Notes under the pieces: generated by a model
The model's database searches: none
What the model saw: the letters and a program-made list of their open reading frames with translations, nothing else
Told to the model about the DNA's origin: nothing
Assembly (NCBI GenBank): GCA_900542985.1
Contig: UQPQ01000025.1
Span: 1-37,947, forward strand
Source of the DNA: an uncultured Bacteroides sp.
Lineage (GTDB): Bacteria > Bacteroidota > Bacteroidia > Bacteroidales > Bacteroidaceae
Reading direction: 5' to 3'
Length of the DNA stretch: 37,947 nt
In this document: piece after piece, positions 7,885 through 15,418 of the stretch
Layout of the letters: each line of letters opens with the position of its first letter
Position numbering within the stretch: the first letter of the stretch is position 1
Position numbers and translations under genes: made by a program

Positions 7885-7980
7885 TTATCTTACTGTACAC
7901 ATGCGAACTCCCGCTTCTACCTTATTGCTAAAGTAAAAGTAATAAAAAAAGAAAAAGAAGTATGTCGCAAATGTTTTCAT
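7885..7980 (-). CDS. Phe/Tyr-rich leader peptide of the pheA operon
   Basis: 31-codon reading frame with ATG at 7980 and TAA at 7885-7887. Residues 4-17 read FATYFFFFFYYFYF: in all 8 Phe and 4 Tyr codons, 12 of 31. The frame starts about 22-29 bases after the predicted transcription start and ends 22 bases before the attenuator stem. Scarce charged tRNA-Phe or tRNA-Tyr would stall the ribosome in this run, leaving GAAGCGGG (7917-7910) free to form the antiterminator. This is the logic of the E. coli pheL and other enterobacterial leaders; the peptide is an analogue, not a demonstrable homologue. The product itself probably has no function. Confidence 0.93.
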   Translation of the reverse strand: MKTFATYFFFFFYYFYFSNKVEAGVRMCTVR

Positions 7981-8008
7981 AAATCTTGCATTATTGTCTT
8001 TACGCTTG

Positions 8009-8038
8009 CAAATGTAATGTTTTTCTAGAAAAAACAAA
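8009..8038 (-). promoter_or_regulatory. Promoter of the pheA operon
   Basis: On the minus strand TTTG (8038-8035), an 18-bp spacer and TACATTTG (8016-8009) match the Bacteroides -33/-7 promoter. Transcription should begin around 8002, giving a leader RNA of about 190 nt before pheA. Confidence 0.75.
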
Positions 8039-8134
8039 CATAATATTAAAAAAACTATTCTTTTTTATTCATTTAATTGAAAACAGACTGGAAAAGATCT
8101 TTCAAAACTGATACCAGAAACAAAAGAAAGATTG

Positions 8135-8142
8135 TATTTTTG
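8135..8142 (+). promoter_or_regulatory. Promoter -7 box for the MalY/PatB gene
   Basis: TATTTTTG matches TAnnTTTG and lies 65 bases before the ATG. A clear -33 TTTG is not seen. Confidence 0.45.
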
Positions 8143-8207
8143 TAAGGGAACAACAAACAAATACTTACCCTTTATAAAACCGATTTACTAACTTTAAATA
8201 ATACATT

Positions 8208-9383
8208 ATGAATTATTCCTTCGACCAAATCATAAACCGGCAGGGTACTGCTTCAGTAAAAACAGATGAAGTAAAAGAAATCTGGGGACGCGAAGACCTT
8301 ATCCCATTATGGGTAGCCGATATGGACTTTGCTACTCCTCCTTTTGTACTTGATGCCATACGAAAACGCTGCGAACATCCCATACTGGGCTATACCTGTA
8401 AGCCGGACAGCTATTATCAGGCTATTATTGGCTGGATGAAAATGAGATACCACATGGAGGTACGTAAAGAACAGCTGAACTATGTACCCGGTATCGTACC
8501 CGGACTGGGAATGGCCATCAATGCTCTGACTCAGCCTGGAGACAAGATTATGATTATGCCTCCTGTATATCCTCCATTCTTCTGGCTGGTTACACGCAAT
8601 AACCGCCGGTTGGTAGAATGCCCGCTTCGTCTGGAAGATGGACATTACCGGATGGATTTAGACCTGTTCCGCCGGTCTATAAAAGGAATCCGCGCCTTAA
8701 TTTTATGTAATCCTCATAACCCGGGTGGTATAGTATGGACAAGAGAAGAACTGGAAACCATAGCTGAAGTCTGTGCAGACGACAATGTGATTGTATTGTC
8801 CGATGAAATCCATGCCGACCTGACCTTACCTCCCCGTCAGCATCTTCCTTTCCCTATGGTTTCAGAAAAAGCCCGTAACAATTCCGTGACTTTCATGTCG
8901 CCCAGCAAAGTTTTCAACATGCCAGGAGTATCGGCCTCACACACCGTTATTTTCAATGAAGGATTAAGAGCCCGATTTGAAGCTTATCTGGAATCCTGCG
9001 AGCTGAATGGTGGACACGTATTTGCCTTTCCTGCTGTGGAAGCTGCCTATTCAAATGGAACAGAATGGCTGGAGCAGCTATTAAGCTATATACAGGGAAA
9101 CATTGATTATGTAACTGATTATATTCACACCCACATGCCCAAAATCAAGGTGATAGTTCCGATGGCTTCTTATCTTGTATGGCTGGATTGCCGCAACTTG
9201 AAACTCAGTCAGGAAGCACTCAACGATTGGTTTGTTTCAAAAGCTCATTTGGCTTTGAATGACGGAAAGACATTTGGCAAAGAAGGGATTGGCTTTATGC
9301 GTATGAACATCGGTTCTCCTCGTTCTATTCTTGAACAAGCCATGAAACAACTTCATTCAGCTTATCAGCAATTGCCGGAATAG
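8208..9383 (+). CDS. MalY/PatB-type PLP enzyme (cystathionine beta-lyase-like)
   Basis: 391-aa fold-type I PLP protein of the MalY/PatB group, which cleave C-S bonds of cystathionine and similar amino acids; some also act as regulators or aminotransferases. MalY-type marks are the N-terminal MNYSFDQIINRQGTASVK-like start, LIPLWVADMDFATPP (31-45), YTCKPDSYY (62-70) and the PLP lysine K234 in SPSKVFNMPG. SDEIHADL (198-205) carries the aspartate that contacts the pyridine nitrogen. It is a single-gene transcript on the plus strand, divergent from the pheA operon. The likely role is methionine or sulfur metabolism, but the substrate cannot be read from sequence. Confidence 0.87.
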   Translation: MNYSFDQIINRQGTASVKTDEVKEIWGREDLIPLWVADMDFATPPFVLDAIRKRCEHPILGYTCKPDSYYQAIIGWMKMRYHMEVRKEQLNYVPGIVPGLGMAINALTQPGDKIMIMPPVYPPFFWLVTRNNRRLVECPLRLEDGHYRMDLDLFRRSIKGIRALILCNPHNPGGIVWTREELETIAEVCADDNVIVLSDEIHADLTLPPRQHLPFPMVSEKARNNSVTFMSPSKVFNMPGVSASHTVIFNEGLRARFEAYLESCELNGGHVFAFPAVEAAYSNGTEWLEQLLSYIQGNIDYVTDYIHTHMPKIKVIVPMASYLVWLDCRNLKLSQEALNDWFVSKAHLALNDGKTFGKEGIGFMRMNIGSPRSILEQAMKQLHSAYQQLPE

Positions 9384-9392
9384 AATATAAAC

Positions 9393-9439
9393 AACGTGAA
9401 TTCTGAGAACTTACTTACAAAAGTCTTAGAATTCACGTT
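9393..9439 (+). terminator. Hairpin after the MalY/PatB gene
   Basis: AACGTGAATTCT (9393-9404) pairs perfectly with AGAATTCACGTT (9428-9439) around a 23-nt loop, 10 bases after the stop codon. No clean T tract follows, so it may be a weak terminator or an mRNA 3' stabiliser. Confidence 0.6.
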
Positions 9440-9988
9440 ATTTACAAAATGTCAATTCAGATGCCTTTATACGGCGTTATTTGACCACCGATACAGAAGT
9501 CGTGGAAAATTCGGCTGTTTTTCGACCCTTATAAAAATACAGAAAGACAGATATTCCTGCCTTTATCCGTCCAAATAACATAAACAGAAGTATACTATAT
9601 ATTCCGGTATCGAAGAATCAAGAAATAAGCAGCCTTTTATCACTTAAAAAAATGAAGAAAATCTGCTTCTAAAAAGCATCAGAAATCCCCCGAAAACAGG
9701 TAAAAACAAGCAAAAAGAAGCATCAGCCAACGCGACTAATCGCGTAAGACAACGATTCTAGTACCGTAAGCCCTCGTTTCAAGTATTGTTACCGCCTGAT
9801 ACAGGTCGTATTTTCCTCCGGGAAAGGTTCCATAAACCTGTCCTATAACATGTTTTAAGGAGGTTTTCTAGCCCTAAAAAGGGATTTTTACCACTGTGAG
9901 CGAACTTTTTATCCCAAATACGGGTTATCGAAAAACAGCATTTTCCCATTTTTTAATGCAAAACATTCAATATTCCTATCAATATGAC
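9440..9988. other. 550-bp gene-free spacer with short hairpins
   Basis: I see no credible gene. Between 9727 and 9875 the sequence has a weak 21-22-bp rhythm (CCAACGCGA at 9727, ACAACGATT at 9749, CCCTCGTTT at 9771, CCGCCTGAT at 9792), with small inverted repeats such as CCTG-ATA-CAGG. CCCT-AAAA-AGGG (9872-9883) is followed by a T run. Both flanking genes point into this gap. Confidence 0.5.
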
Positions 9989-10033
9989 AAAAGCCTTGAA
10001 CCGTTCTCATTATCTTTCCGGTTCAAGGCTTTT
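9989..10033. terminator. Bidirectional terminator after the GH2 gene
   Basis: AAAAGCCTTGAACCG (9989-10003) pairs perfectly over 15 bp with its complement at 10019-10033, with A and T runs forming the ends of the arms. It lies 33 bases after the minus-strand GH2 stop codon and can act on both strands. Confidence 0.88.
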
Positions 10034-10065
10034 CCTTTCTGTGGTAATGTGTTCCGAAGTCTTTC

Positions 10066-12723
10066 TTATTTCCAGTCGTCTATAACCACTTTATCTTGTG
10101 TCCAGCTTTCTACCACCATCTGTATTCTCTCTTTGGGCAACTCGGAACAGAAATCAAAACAGATACAACGTTTGTCTCCCGGCATCAGTGTGACATAATT
10201 ATCTGAATAATGTACCGGAAGAATCCGCTCGCCAGTTTCCTTATCGAAAAGTTTAATACGATTGAAGAAACTGATACGACTGTCACCTGTAAAGTAAATC
10301 TTTCCCTTATACGTGTTTTCATTCTTTACCAGCGAAGCCTGTATATCCGGACGAGAAACAGGCAATTCCGCCAATGTACGATAATCTTTGGGAGTTGTAG
10401 TCAGCCAATAAATATTATCCGTCAGTTGTTTTCCTTCTGCATCCAGCAAGGTCAGTTTCAAGAAATACACACCTTTTATCGCTTCCGGCTGCGGAACTTC
10501 AAACAAATCATTTAACCCATTGGCCGACGCATCACATGTTTTCTCCTCCTTCCAACATTCCTTTCCATCGCGTGTAAACAACTGCGCTTTTACAACCAAT
10601 CCTTTCTTCTCTTCAACCGTCGTATTCAGTAAAGTCACTTTTTTTGTAATCAGATTATAAAACGGATGAATCGGTTCGCATCCTTTACGAGTTCCATAAA
10701 GAGAAGCATTGACATCGAGAAACCAATCGTACATCTGACCGCGCAATGCAGTCCATGGATTTTGAGTTTTCCAAATCAGTACCCCGGTATACCAGTCCCA
10801 CATGTGCGAAGCCCATCCTTCCATAAAGCTGCGGTATTGGTCATAATTGACTACCTGCGCATATTTACAATAATCTTCAATGGTATGTAGCTCTCCATAA
10901 CGTTCCAGATGATCTCCATAGCCTAAATCCTTATGATACCGCCAATTCAGATTACGTGTTCTTCCGTTTCTGGGAAATTCCTTTAAATCTTTCTCCGGCA
11001 TGAAAGCACGGAAGCTTTCGACTTCGGGCGAACCTACCGAACCAACTTCCGGATTGAAAGGATGAGAACGGAAAGTAAAGAACCATTCCGGCTCCTGAAT
11101 GCCATAAGGACCGTCTCCATTATCACCCAGTAAATTGCGGGTAAAAGTAGAATCGGTAGAATAACGGGCAAACAGACGATTCGGATCCAAACGAGGAAGA
11201 ATATCTTCCTGCAAAGCCTGATCTATATCCTTAGCCAAAGGCCACTCGTTCGCTCCACACCAGAAACAAAGGCTCGGATGATTACGAATCATTTTAATCT
11301 GGTCTTCTGCCGAAGCCAAAAACAACGCATGATTATCCGGATATTCCCAGCGACGCTCTCTGGAGTCAAGTTTCGTAAGGTCTTCCCATGCTCCATTACA
11401 GTCTCCGCTTCCCCACAAATCCTGGAATACCAGAATACCATAACGGTCGCAAGCCTCATAAAATTCAGGACGCTCCAGCAAGGCACCTCCCCACACACGT
11501 ATCATACGCAGATTCATTTCAGCATGAAAACGCACATCGTGTTCATATCGTTCAGGAGACAGACGAAGCAGCCAGTCGGAATCGATGTAATTGCCACCGG
11601 TCATAAATACAGGCTGACCGTTTACATAAAATTCACGGCCTCCGTTATGAGGATTTTTGCGTGTAGTTATTTCCCGAATACCAAAACGTACATTCTCAAT
11701 ATCCGTTTCTTCCCCATCCATTACAAACGAAAAAGAAATCTGATGCAAAGGCTGGGTTCCTATTCCATTCGGCCACCACAAAGACGGATTCTTCAAAGTC
11801 TGTCTGTCAAGTTCGACTGTTTTGGTTTCATAAGGCTGCAAGCTCACCGGCTCTTCCAGCTTTCGTCCTTCGTACACCATCCTCAATATCCCTTTCTTAG
11901 GTTGAGCCGATACATTCTTCACCTCCACAGATGTTTCCAAATAAGCCGGAGCCTGTTTGGTGTCACTCGGACGGCGTACTCCCGGTACTTTCGTTACCAC
12001 ATACGGATGATCTACACAAACATCTCCTGTCGTGGTAATAGAAACTTCATCCCAGATTCCGGTATTACGGTCGCGTACGGGCTGAATCCAATCCCATCCG
12101 GGAGTATATTGCATCGTACAGTTTCGGGCTATCTGTCCGTCACCTCCCTGTCCTCCATTAGGAACTCCTACATGATCGGGAGGGAAAACCAATACTCCCA
12201 ATACATTTACAGAATCCTTTTTCAAATAAGAAGTAATATCGTAAGTCTGGCGTAAGAACATTCCTTCATGAGTCGTGGTATTGACACGCTTCCCATTCAG
12301 ATAAATTTCAGCCTTATAATTGATGCCTCTGAAATTCAGCCATACATGTGTTCCTGAATCGACTGAAGAAACAGTAAAAGGACGGACAAACCAATAAGTA
12401 TAGAAATCCCGCCCCACGGCAGAGATATCCGGTATCTTCTCATTATTCAATCCAAACTCGGGAGCAGGAAACAACTTGTTCTCCAGCAAGGTAGTCAGCA
12501 CCGTTCCCGGCACTTTCGCCTGCAACCATCCTGATGAATCAAAACATCCTGAAGTAAGTCTGTTTCCATCTTCTCCAATTTCTGCTGCCCTACGGGCAAA
12601 CCAACCCTCATGTAATAAAGTTTTGCTTCCAGCTTCTGGTAACACAACCTGTACCCCATTCTGTGCAAAACCCAATAAAGGCAGACAAACTGCCATTACC
12701 AATAATCGTACCTGTGTTTTCAT
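10066..12723 (-). CDS. Secreted glycoside hydrolase family 2 (beta-mannosidase / endo-beta-mannosidase-like)
   Basis: 885-aa exported GH2 enzyme. I start it at the ATG at 12723, where a signal peptide begins (MKTQVRLLVMAVCLPLLGFA). A promoter just upstream lies within the longer frame that opens at 12789. The order is: jelly-roll sugar-binding domain with GTHVWLNFRGINYKAEIYLNG, Ig-like domain, TIM barrel, C-terminal beta domains. The acid/base is E493 in NHPSLCFWCGANEWP; the likely nucleophile is E559 in FNPEVGS (E567 is the alternative). SWDWYTGVLIWKTQNPWT-like and LRGQMYDWFLD segments resemble plant mannosylglycoprotein endo-beta-mannosidase and exo-glucosaminidases of the CsxA type, more than classical beta-galactosidase. 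The likely targets are N-glycan or mannan oligosaccharides in the periplasm. No SusC/D or other glycan genes are adjacent. Confidence 0.85.
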   Translation of the reverse strand: MKTQVRLLVMAVCLPLLGFAQNGVQVVLPEAGSKTLLHEGWFARRAAEIGEDGNRLTSGCFDSSGWLQAKVPGTVLTTLLENKLFPAPEFGLNNEKIPDISAVGRDFYTYWFVRPFTVSSVDSGTHVWLNFRGINYKAEIYLNGKRVNTTTHEGMFLRQTYDITSYLKKDSVNVLGVLVFPPDHVGVPNGGQGGDGQIARNCTMQYTPGWDWIQPVRDRNTGIWDEVSITTTGDVCVDHPYVVTKVPGVRRPSDTKQAPAYLETSVEVKNVSAQPKKGILRMVYEGRKLEEPVSLQPYETKTVELDRQTLKNPSLWWPNGIGTQPLHQISFSFVMDGEETDIENVRFGIREITTRKNPHNGGREFYVNGQPVFMTGGNYIDSDWLLRLSPERYEHDVRFHAEMNLRMIRVWGGALLERPEFYEACDRYGILVFQDLWGSGDCNGAWEDLTKLDSRERRWEYPDNHALFLASAEDQIKMIRNHPSLCFWCGANEWPLAKDIDQALQEDILPRLDPNRLFARYSTDSTFTRNLLGDNGDGPYGIQEPEWFFTFRSHPFNPEVGSVGSPEVESFRAFMPEKDLKEFPRNGRTRNLNWRYHKDLGYGDHLERYGELHTIEDYCKYAQVVNYDQYRSFMEGWASHMWDWYTGVLIWKTQNPWTALRGQMYDWFLDVNASLYGTRKGCEPIHPFYNLITKKVTLLNTTVEEKKGLVVKAQLFTRDGKECWKEEKTCDASANGLNDLFEVPQPEAIKGVYFLKLTLLDAEGKQLTDNIYWLTTTPKDYRTLAELPVSRPDIQASLVKNENTYKGKIYFTGDSRISFFNRIKLFDKETGERILPVHYSDNYVTLMPGDKRCICFDFCSELPKERIQMVVESWTQDKVVIDDWK

Positions 12724-12748
12724 GTAATAAAGATTCGTAAAGTGAAAA

Positions 12749-12779
12749 CAAAGGTACATTTTTATCGTAAAAAACCAAA
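12749..12779 (-). promoter_or_regulatory. Promoter of the GH2 gene
   Basis: On the minus strand TTTG (12779-12776), a 19-bp spacer and TACCTTTG (12756-12749) fit the Bacteroides consensus exactly. It is 26 bases upstream of the ATG at 12723. Confidence 0.78.
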
Positions 12780-12845
12780 TTATCGGCAATTGTCATTCCT
12801 TATAAAGACAGAGTCTATCTAATGGAAAGAGCCTCTGTAAAAACA

Positions 12846-12881
12846 TAAAAAAACTTCCTGACGAATCACTCGACAGGAAGT
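12846..12881 (-). terminator. Terminator of the thr operon
   Basis: On the minus strand ACTTCCTG (12881-12874) pairs with CAGGAAGT (12860-12853); three inner pairs follow a mismatch, and a run of T comes after the stem. It lies 16 bases after the thrC stop codon. Confidence 0.87.
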
Positions 12882-12896
12882 CTATAACTGTTTCCA

Positions 12897-14198
12897 TTAC
12901 TGTTTCAATAAATAATTCTTGAAAGCAGAAAACTCTTTCGACATCGGTACACTCTGTTTTTCACCTCTCATAAAGGCCTGAAGTTTTTCAGGAATCTTTA
13001 CCTCATGTCCGATGATACCCTCTACTGTTTGAAGGAACTTAGCCGGATGGGCCGTTTCAAGGAAGACACCATATTCATCGTCTTTCAATTCCTGTGCCAA
13101 AGCCTTGTAGCCACACGCTCCATGCGGATCGAGCAGATAACCGGTTTCTTCGTATACCTGCTGTACGGTATCACGTATCTGCTCATCGGTATACGTTTCA
13201 CCACTGATTTCTGAAGCAATTGCGTCATGACTTCCTTCATACAAATCGAGAATACGGGCAAAGTTACTGGGATCTCCCACATCCATTGCATTAGCAATAG
13301 TCGATACCGACGGACGAGGGTGGTATTCTCCTGTCTTCAGATACTGATAGAAGATATCATTCCGGTTATTAGCTGCAATAAAACGCTTCACTGGCAGCCC
13401 CATCCGTTTTCCGAAGAGTCCGGCAGTAATATTACCGAAGTTACCGCTAGGTACACAAATCACCAGATTGTCTGCCTTGCCTATTTTCTTCATCTGCGCA
13501 TAAGCATAGAAATAATAAAAAGCCTGAGGAAGGAAACGTGCCACATTGATGGAATTGGCAGAAGTCAGCTGCATGTGTTCATCCAATTCTTTATCCATAA
13601 AAGCATTCTTCACCAATGCCTGGCAATCGTCGAATGTACCGTCTACCTCGATAGCTGTAATATTCTGCCCCAATGTAGTAAACTGCTTTTCCTGTATCTC
13701 GCTGACCTTACCTTTCGGATACAGTACATACACATGAATGCCTTCCACCCCCAGGAAACCATTGGCTACGGCACTACCTGTATCACCGGAAGTAGCAACC
13801 AGCACGTTCACTTGGTTTTTACCTTCTTTCCGGATAAAATACCCCAGCAAGCGAGCCATAAAACGTCCGCCCACATCCTTAAAGGCCAATGTAGGACCAT
13901 GAAAGAGTTCCAAAGCATATACATTGTCTTTTACCTGAACGACAGGGGCATCGAAACTCAATGTATCGTATACAATCTGTTTCAGAGTTTCCGCCGGTAC
14001 ATCTTCGCCAAAGAACGCATCAGCTACCCGACAGGCAATCTCCTGAAAAGACATTTTTTCTATTTCCTCAAAAAAGGAAGAAGGCAACGGCTTTATCACT
14101 TCCGGCATATACAAGCCTTTATCGGCAGCAAGACCCTTTACTACCGCTTCTTCCAGTGTGGCCCAAGGAGCCTTTTTATTGGTACTATAGTATTTCAT
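12897..14198 (-). CDS. thrC: Threonine synthase
   Basis: 433-aa PLP enzyme that converts O-phosphohomoserine to threonine. The N-terminus MKYYSTNKKAPWATLEEAV with GLYMPE (28-33) is typical of the longer enterobacterial and fungal-type threonine synthases. The PLP lysine is K107 in GPTLAFKDVGGRF, and the phosphate-binding loop is SGDTGSA. It is the last gene of the thr operon, starting 4 bp after the apgM-like gene, and is followed by a terminator. Its substrate would come from the gene product just upstream. Confidence 0.94.
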   Translation of the reverse strand: MKYYSTNKKAPWATLEEAVVKGLAADKGLYMPEVIKPLPSSFFEEIEKMSFQEIACRVADAFFGEDVPAETLKQIVYDTLSFDAPVVQVKDNVYALELFHGPTLAFKDVGGRFMARLLGYFIRKEGKNQVNVLVATSGDTGSAVANGFLGVEGIHVYVLYPKGKVSEIQEKQFTTLGQNITAIEVDGTFDDCQALVKNAFMDKELDEHMQLTSANSINVARFLPQAFYYFYAYAQMKKIGKADNLVICVPSGNFGNITAGLFGKRMGLPVKRFIAANNRNDIFYQYLKTGEYHPRPSVSTIANAMDVGDPSNFARILDLYEGSHDAIASEISGETYTDEQIRDTVQQVYEETGYLLDPHGACGYKALAQELKDDEYGVFLETAHPAKFLQTVEGIIGHEVKIPEKLQAFMRGEKQSVPMSKEFSAFKNYLLKQ

Positions 14199-14202
14199 AA
14201 GG

Positions 14203-15414
14203 TCAGTATTTCATAAATTCATTCATAAACTCATCTCTCTCAAGTGTGCCATACGCACCCTGTTTGCAGGAAACTTCATCGTATGTCTGCACCTCATCGG
14301 GTTCTATACCCGGATAGTAAATAAGGAAAGGAATCGGTTCGGCTGTATGAGTACGCAACTCACAAGGAGTAGGATGATCGGGCAACACAGCAATCGCTAC
14401 CGGTTCGTCCCATTCCTTCACAGCTTCATATACAGGTTTTACAATACGGCTATCCAGATTTTCTATCGTCTGCAATTTCAAGGCTACATTTCCCTCATGA
14501 CCGGCCTCATCACTTGCTTCGACATGCAAATACACAAAATCGTCTGTCCGCAAAGCTTCGATAGCCGCATGTGCCTTTCCTTCGTAATTCGTATCATAGA
14601 GCCCTGTTGCTCCTTCTACATCAATACAGCGTAAACCTGCATAACGACCAATTCCGCGAATCAAGTCAACAGCTGTAATGACACTTCCCTTCTTTATCTC
14701 CGGATATTTCTGTGACAAAGGCTCCATTTGCGGACGGAAGCCCGGACTCCATGCCCAAATACTGTTTGCCGGATCTTTTCCTTCTGCCATTCGCTTCAGG
14801 TTCAGCGGATGAGAAGCCAGCAGTTCCTGCGAACGAAGTGTCAGCTCGTTCAGCAAACGTGCAGTTTCTTCTGCCTCAGCACAAGCCGGACGCACCATAT
14901 TCGGACGAAAAGGCTGCAACGGAATATCGTGAGGAGGTACACAAACCAATCTTTTATCTCCACCTTTTATTACCAGCAGATGACGATACTGTACTCCGGT
15001 ATAAAAATGAATACGGTCCGTGCCCAAATGTTCTTGCAAATAACGAATCAGCACATCAGCCTCTTCCGTGGTAATATGTCCGGCCGAATGGTTTTTCAAG
15101 GTTTCCCCTTCCACACATACTATATTACAGCGCAAGGCCAAATCCCCCGGACAAAGTTCAACCCCTATACTTGCAGCCTCAAGCACCCCGCGCCCTTCGT
15201 ATACCTTAGGTAAATCGTACCCCAATACCGACATATTGGCTACTTCGCTCCCCGGATGAAATCCATCGGCTACTGTTTTCAACATACCGCAACGCCCCAT
15301 TGCGGCCAGTTTATCCATATACGGTGTCTGTGCATACTGCAACAAAGTCTGGTTTCCCAATGAAGGTACGGCCCAATCGGCCATGCCATCGCCTAATATA
15401 ATAATGTGTTTCAT
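14203..15414 (-). CDS. apgM: ApgM-family protein, proposed homoserine kinase
   Basis: 403-aa member of the alkaline-phosphatase-like archaeal-type phosphoglycerate mutase family. The metal-binding start is MKHIIILGDGMADW (D9) and the phosphoserine candidate is S56 in HPGSEVANMSVLGYD. The start at 15414 lies 4 bp after the thrA stop; a version starting at 15432 would overlap thrA and lacks support. No GHMP-type homoserine kinase (ThrB) is in the operon, and this protein sits exactly between thrA and thrC. The same arrangement in related bacteria led to the proposal that this subfamily is a homoserine kinase. That assignment is by family and context. The chemistry would be a departure for the fold, and plain phosphoglycerate mutase activity is the alternative. 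Confidence 0.85.
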   Translation of the reverse strand: MKHIIILGDGMADWAVPSLGNQTLLQYAQTPYMDKLAAMGRCGMLKTVADGFHPGSEVANMSVLGYDLPKVYEGRGVLEAASIGVELCPGDLALRCNIVCVEGETLKNHSAGHITTEEADVLIRYLQEHLGTDRIHFYTGVQYRHLLVIKGGDKRLVCVPPHDIPLQPFRPNMVRPACAEAEETARLLNELTLRSQELLASHPLNLKRMAEGKDPANSIWAWSPGFRPQMEPLSQKYPEIKKGSVITAVDLIRGIGRYAGLRCIDVEGATGLYDTNYEGKAHAAIEALRTDDFVYLHVEASDEAGHEGNVALKLQTIENLDSRIVKPVYEAVKEWDEPVAIAVLPDHPTPCELRTHTAEPIPFLIYYPGIEPDEVQTYDEVSCKQGAYGTLERDEFMNEFMKY

Positions 15415-15418
15415 CGTT

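Noticed and set aside
9396..9578. 60-codon plus-strand frame after the MalY/PatB gene
   Set aside because: It begins inside the hairpin at 9393-9439, has no domain and no supporting context.
11278..12255. Plus-strand 325-codon frame opposite the GH2 gene
   Set aside because: Composition is odd and without domains; the GH2 frame holds conserved catalytic motifs over its whole length.
13227..14216. Plus-strand 329-codon frame opposite thrC
   Set aside because: Antisense shadow; thrC motifs are clear on the minus strand.
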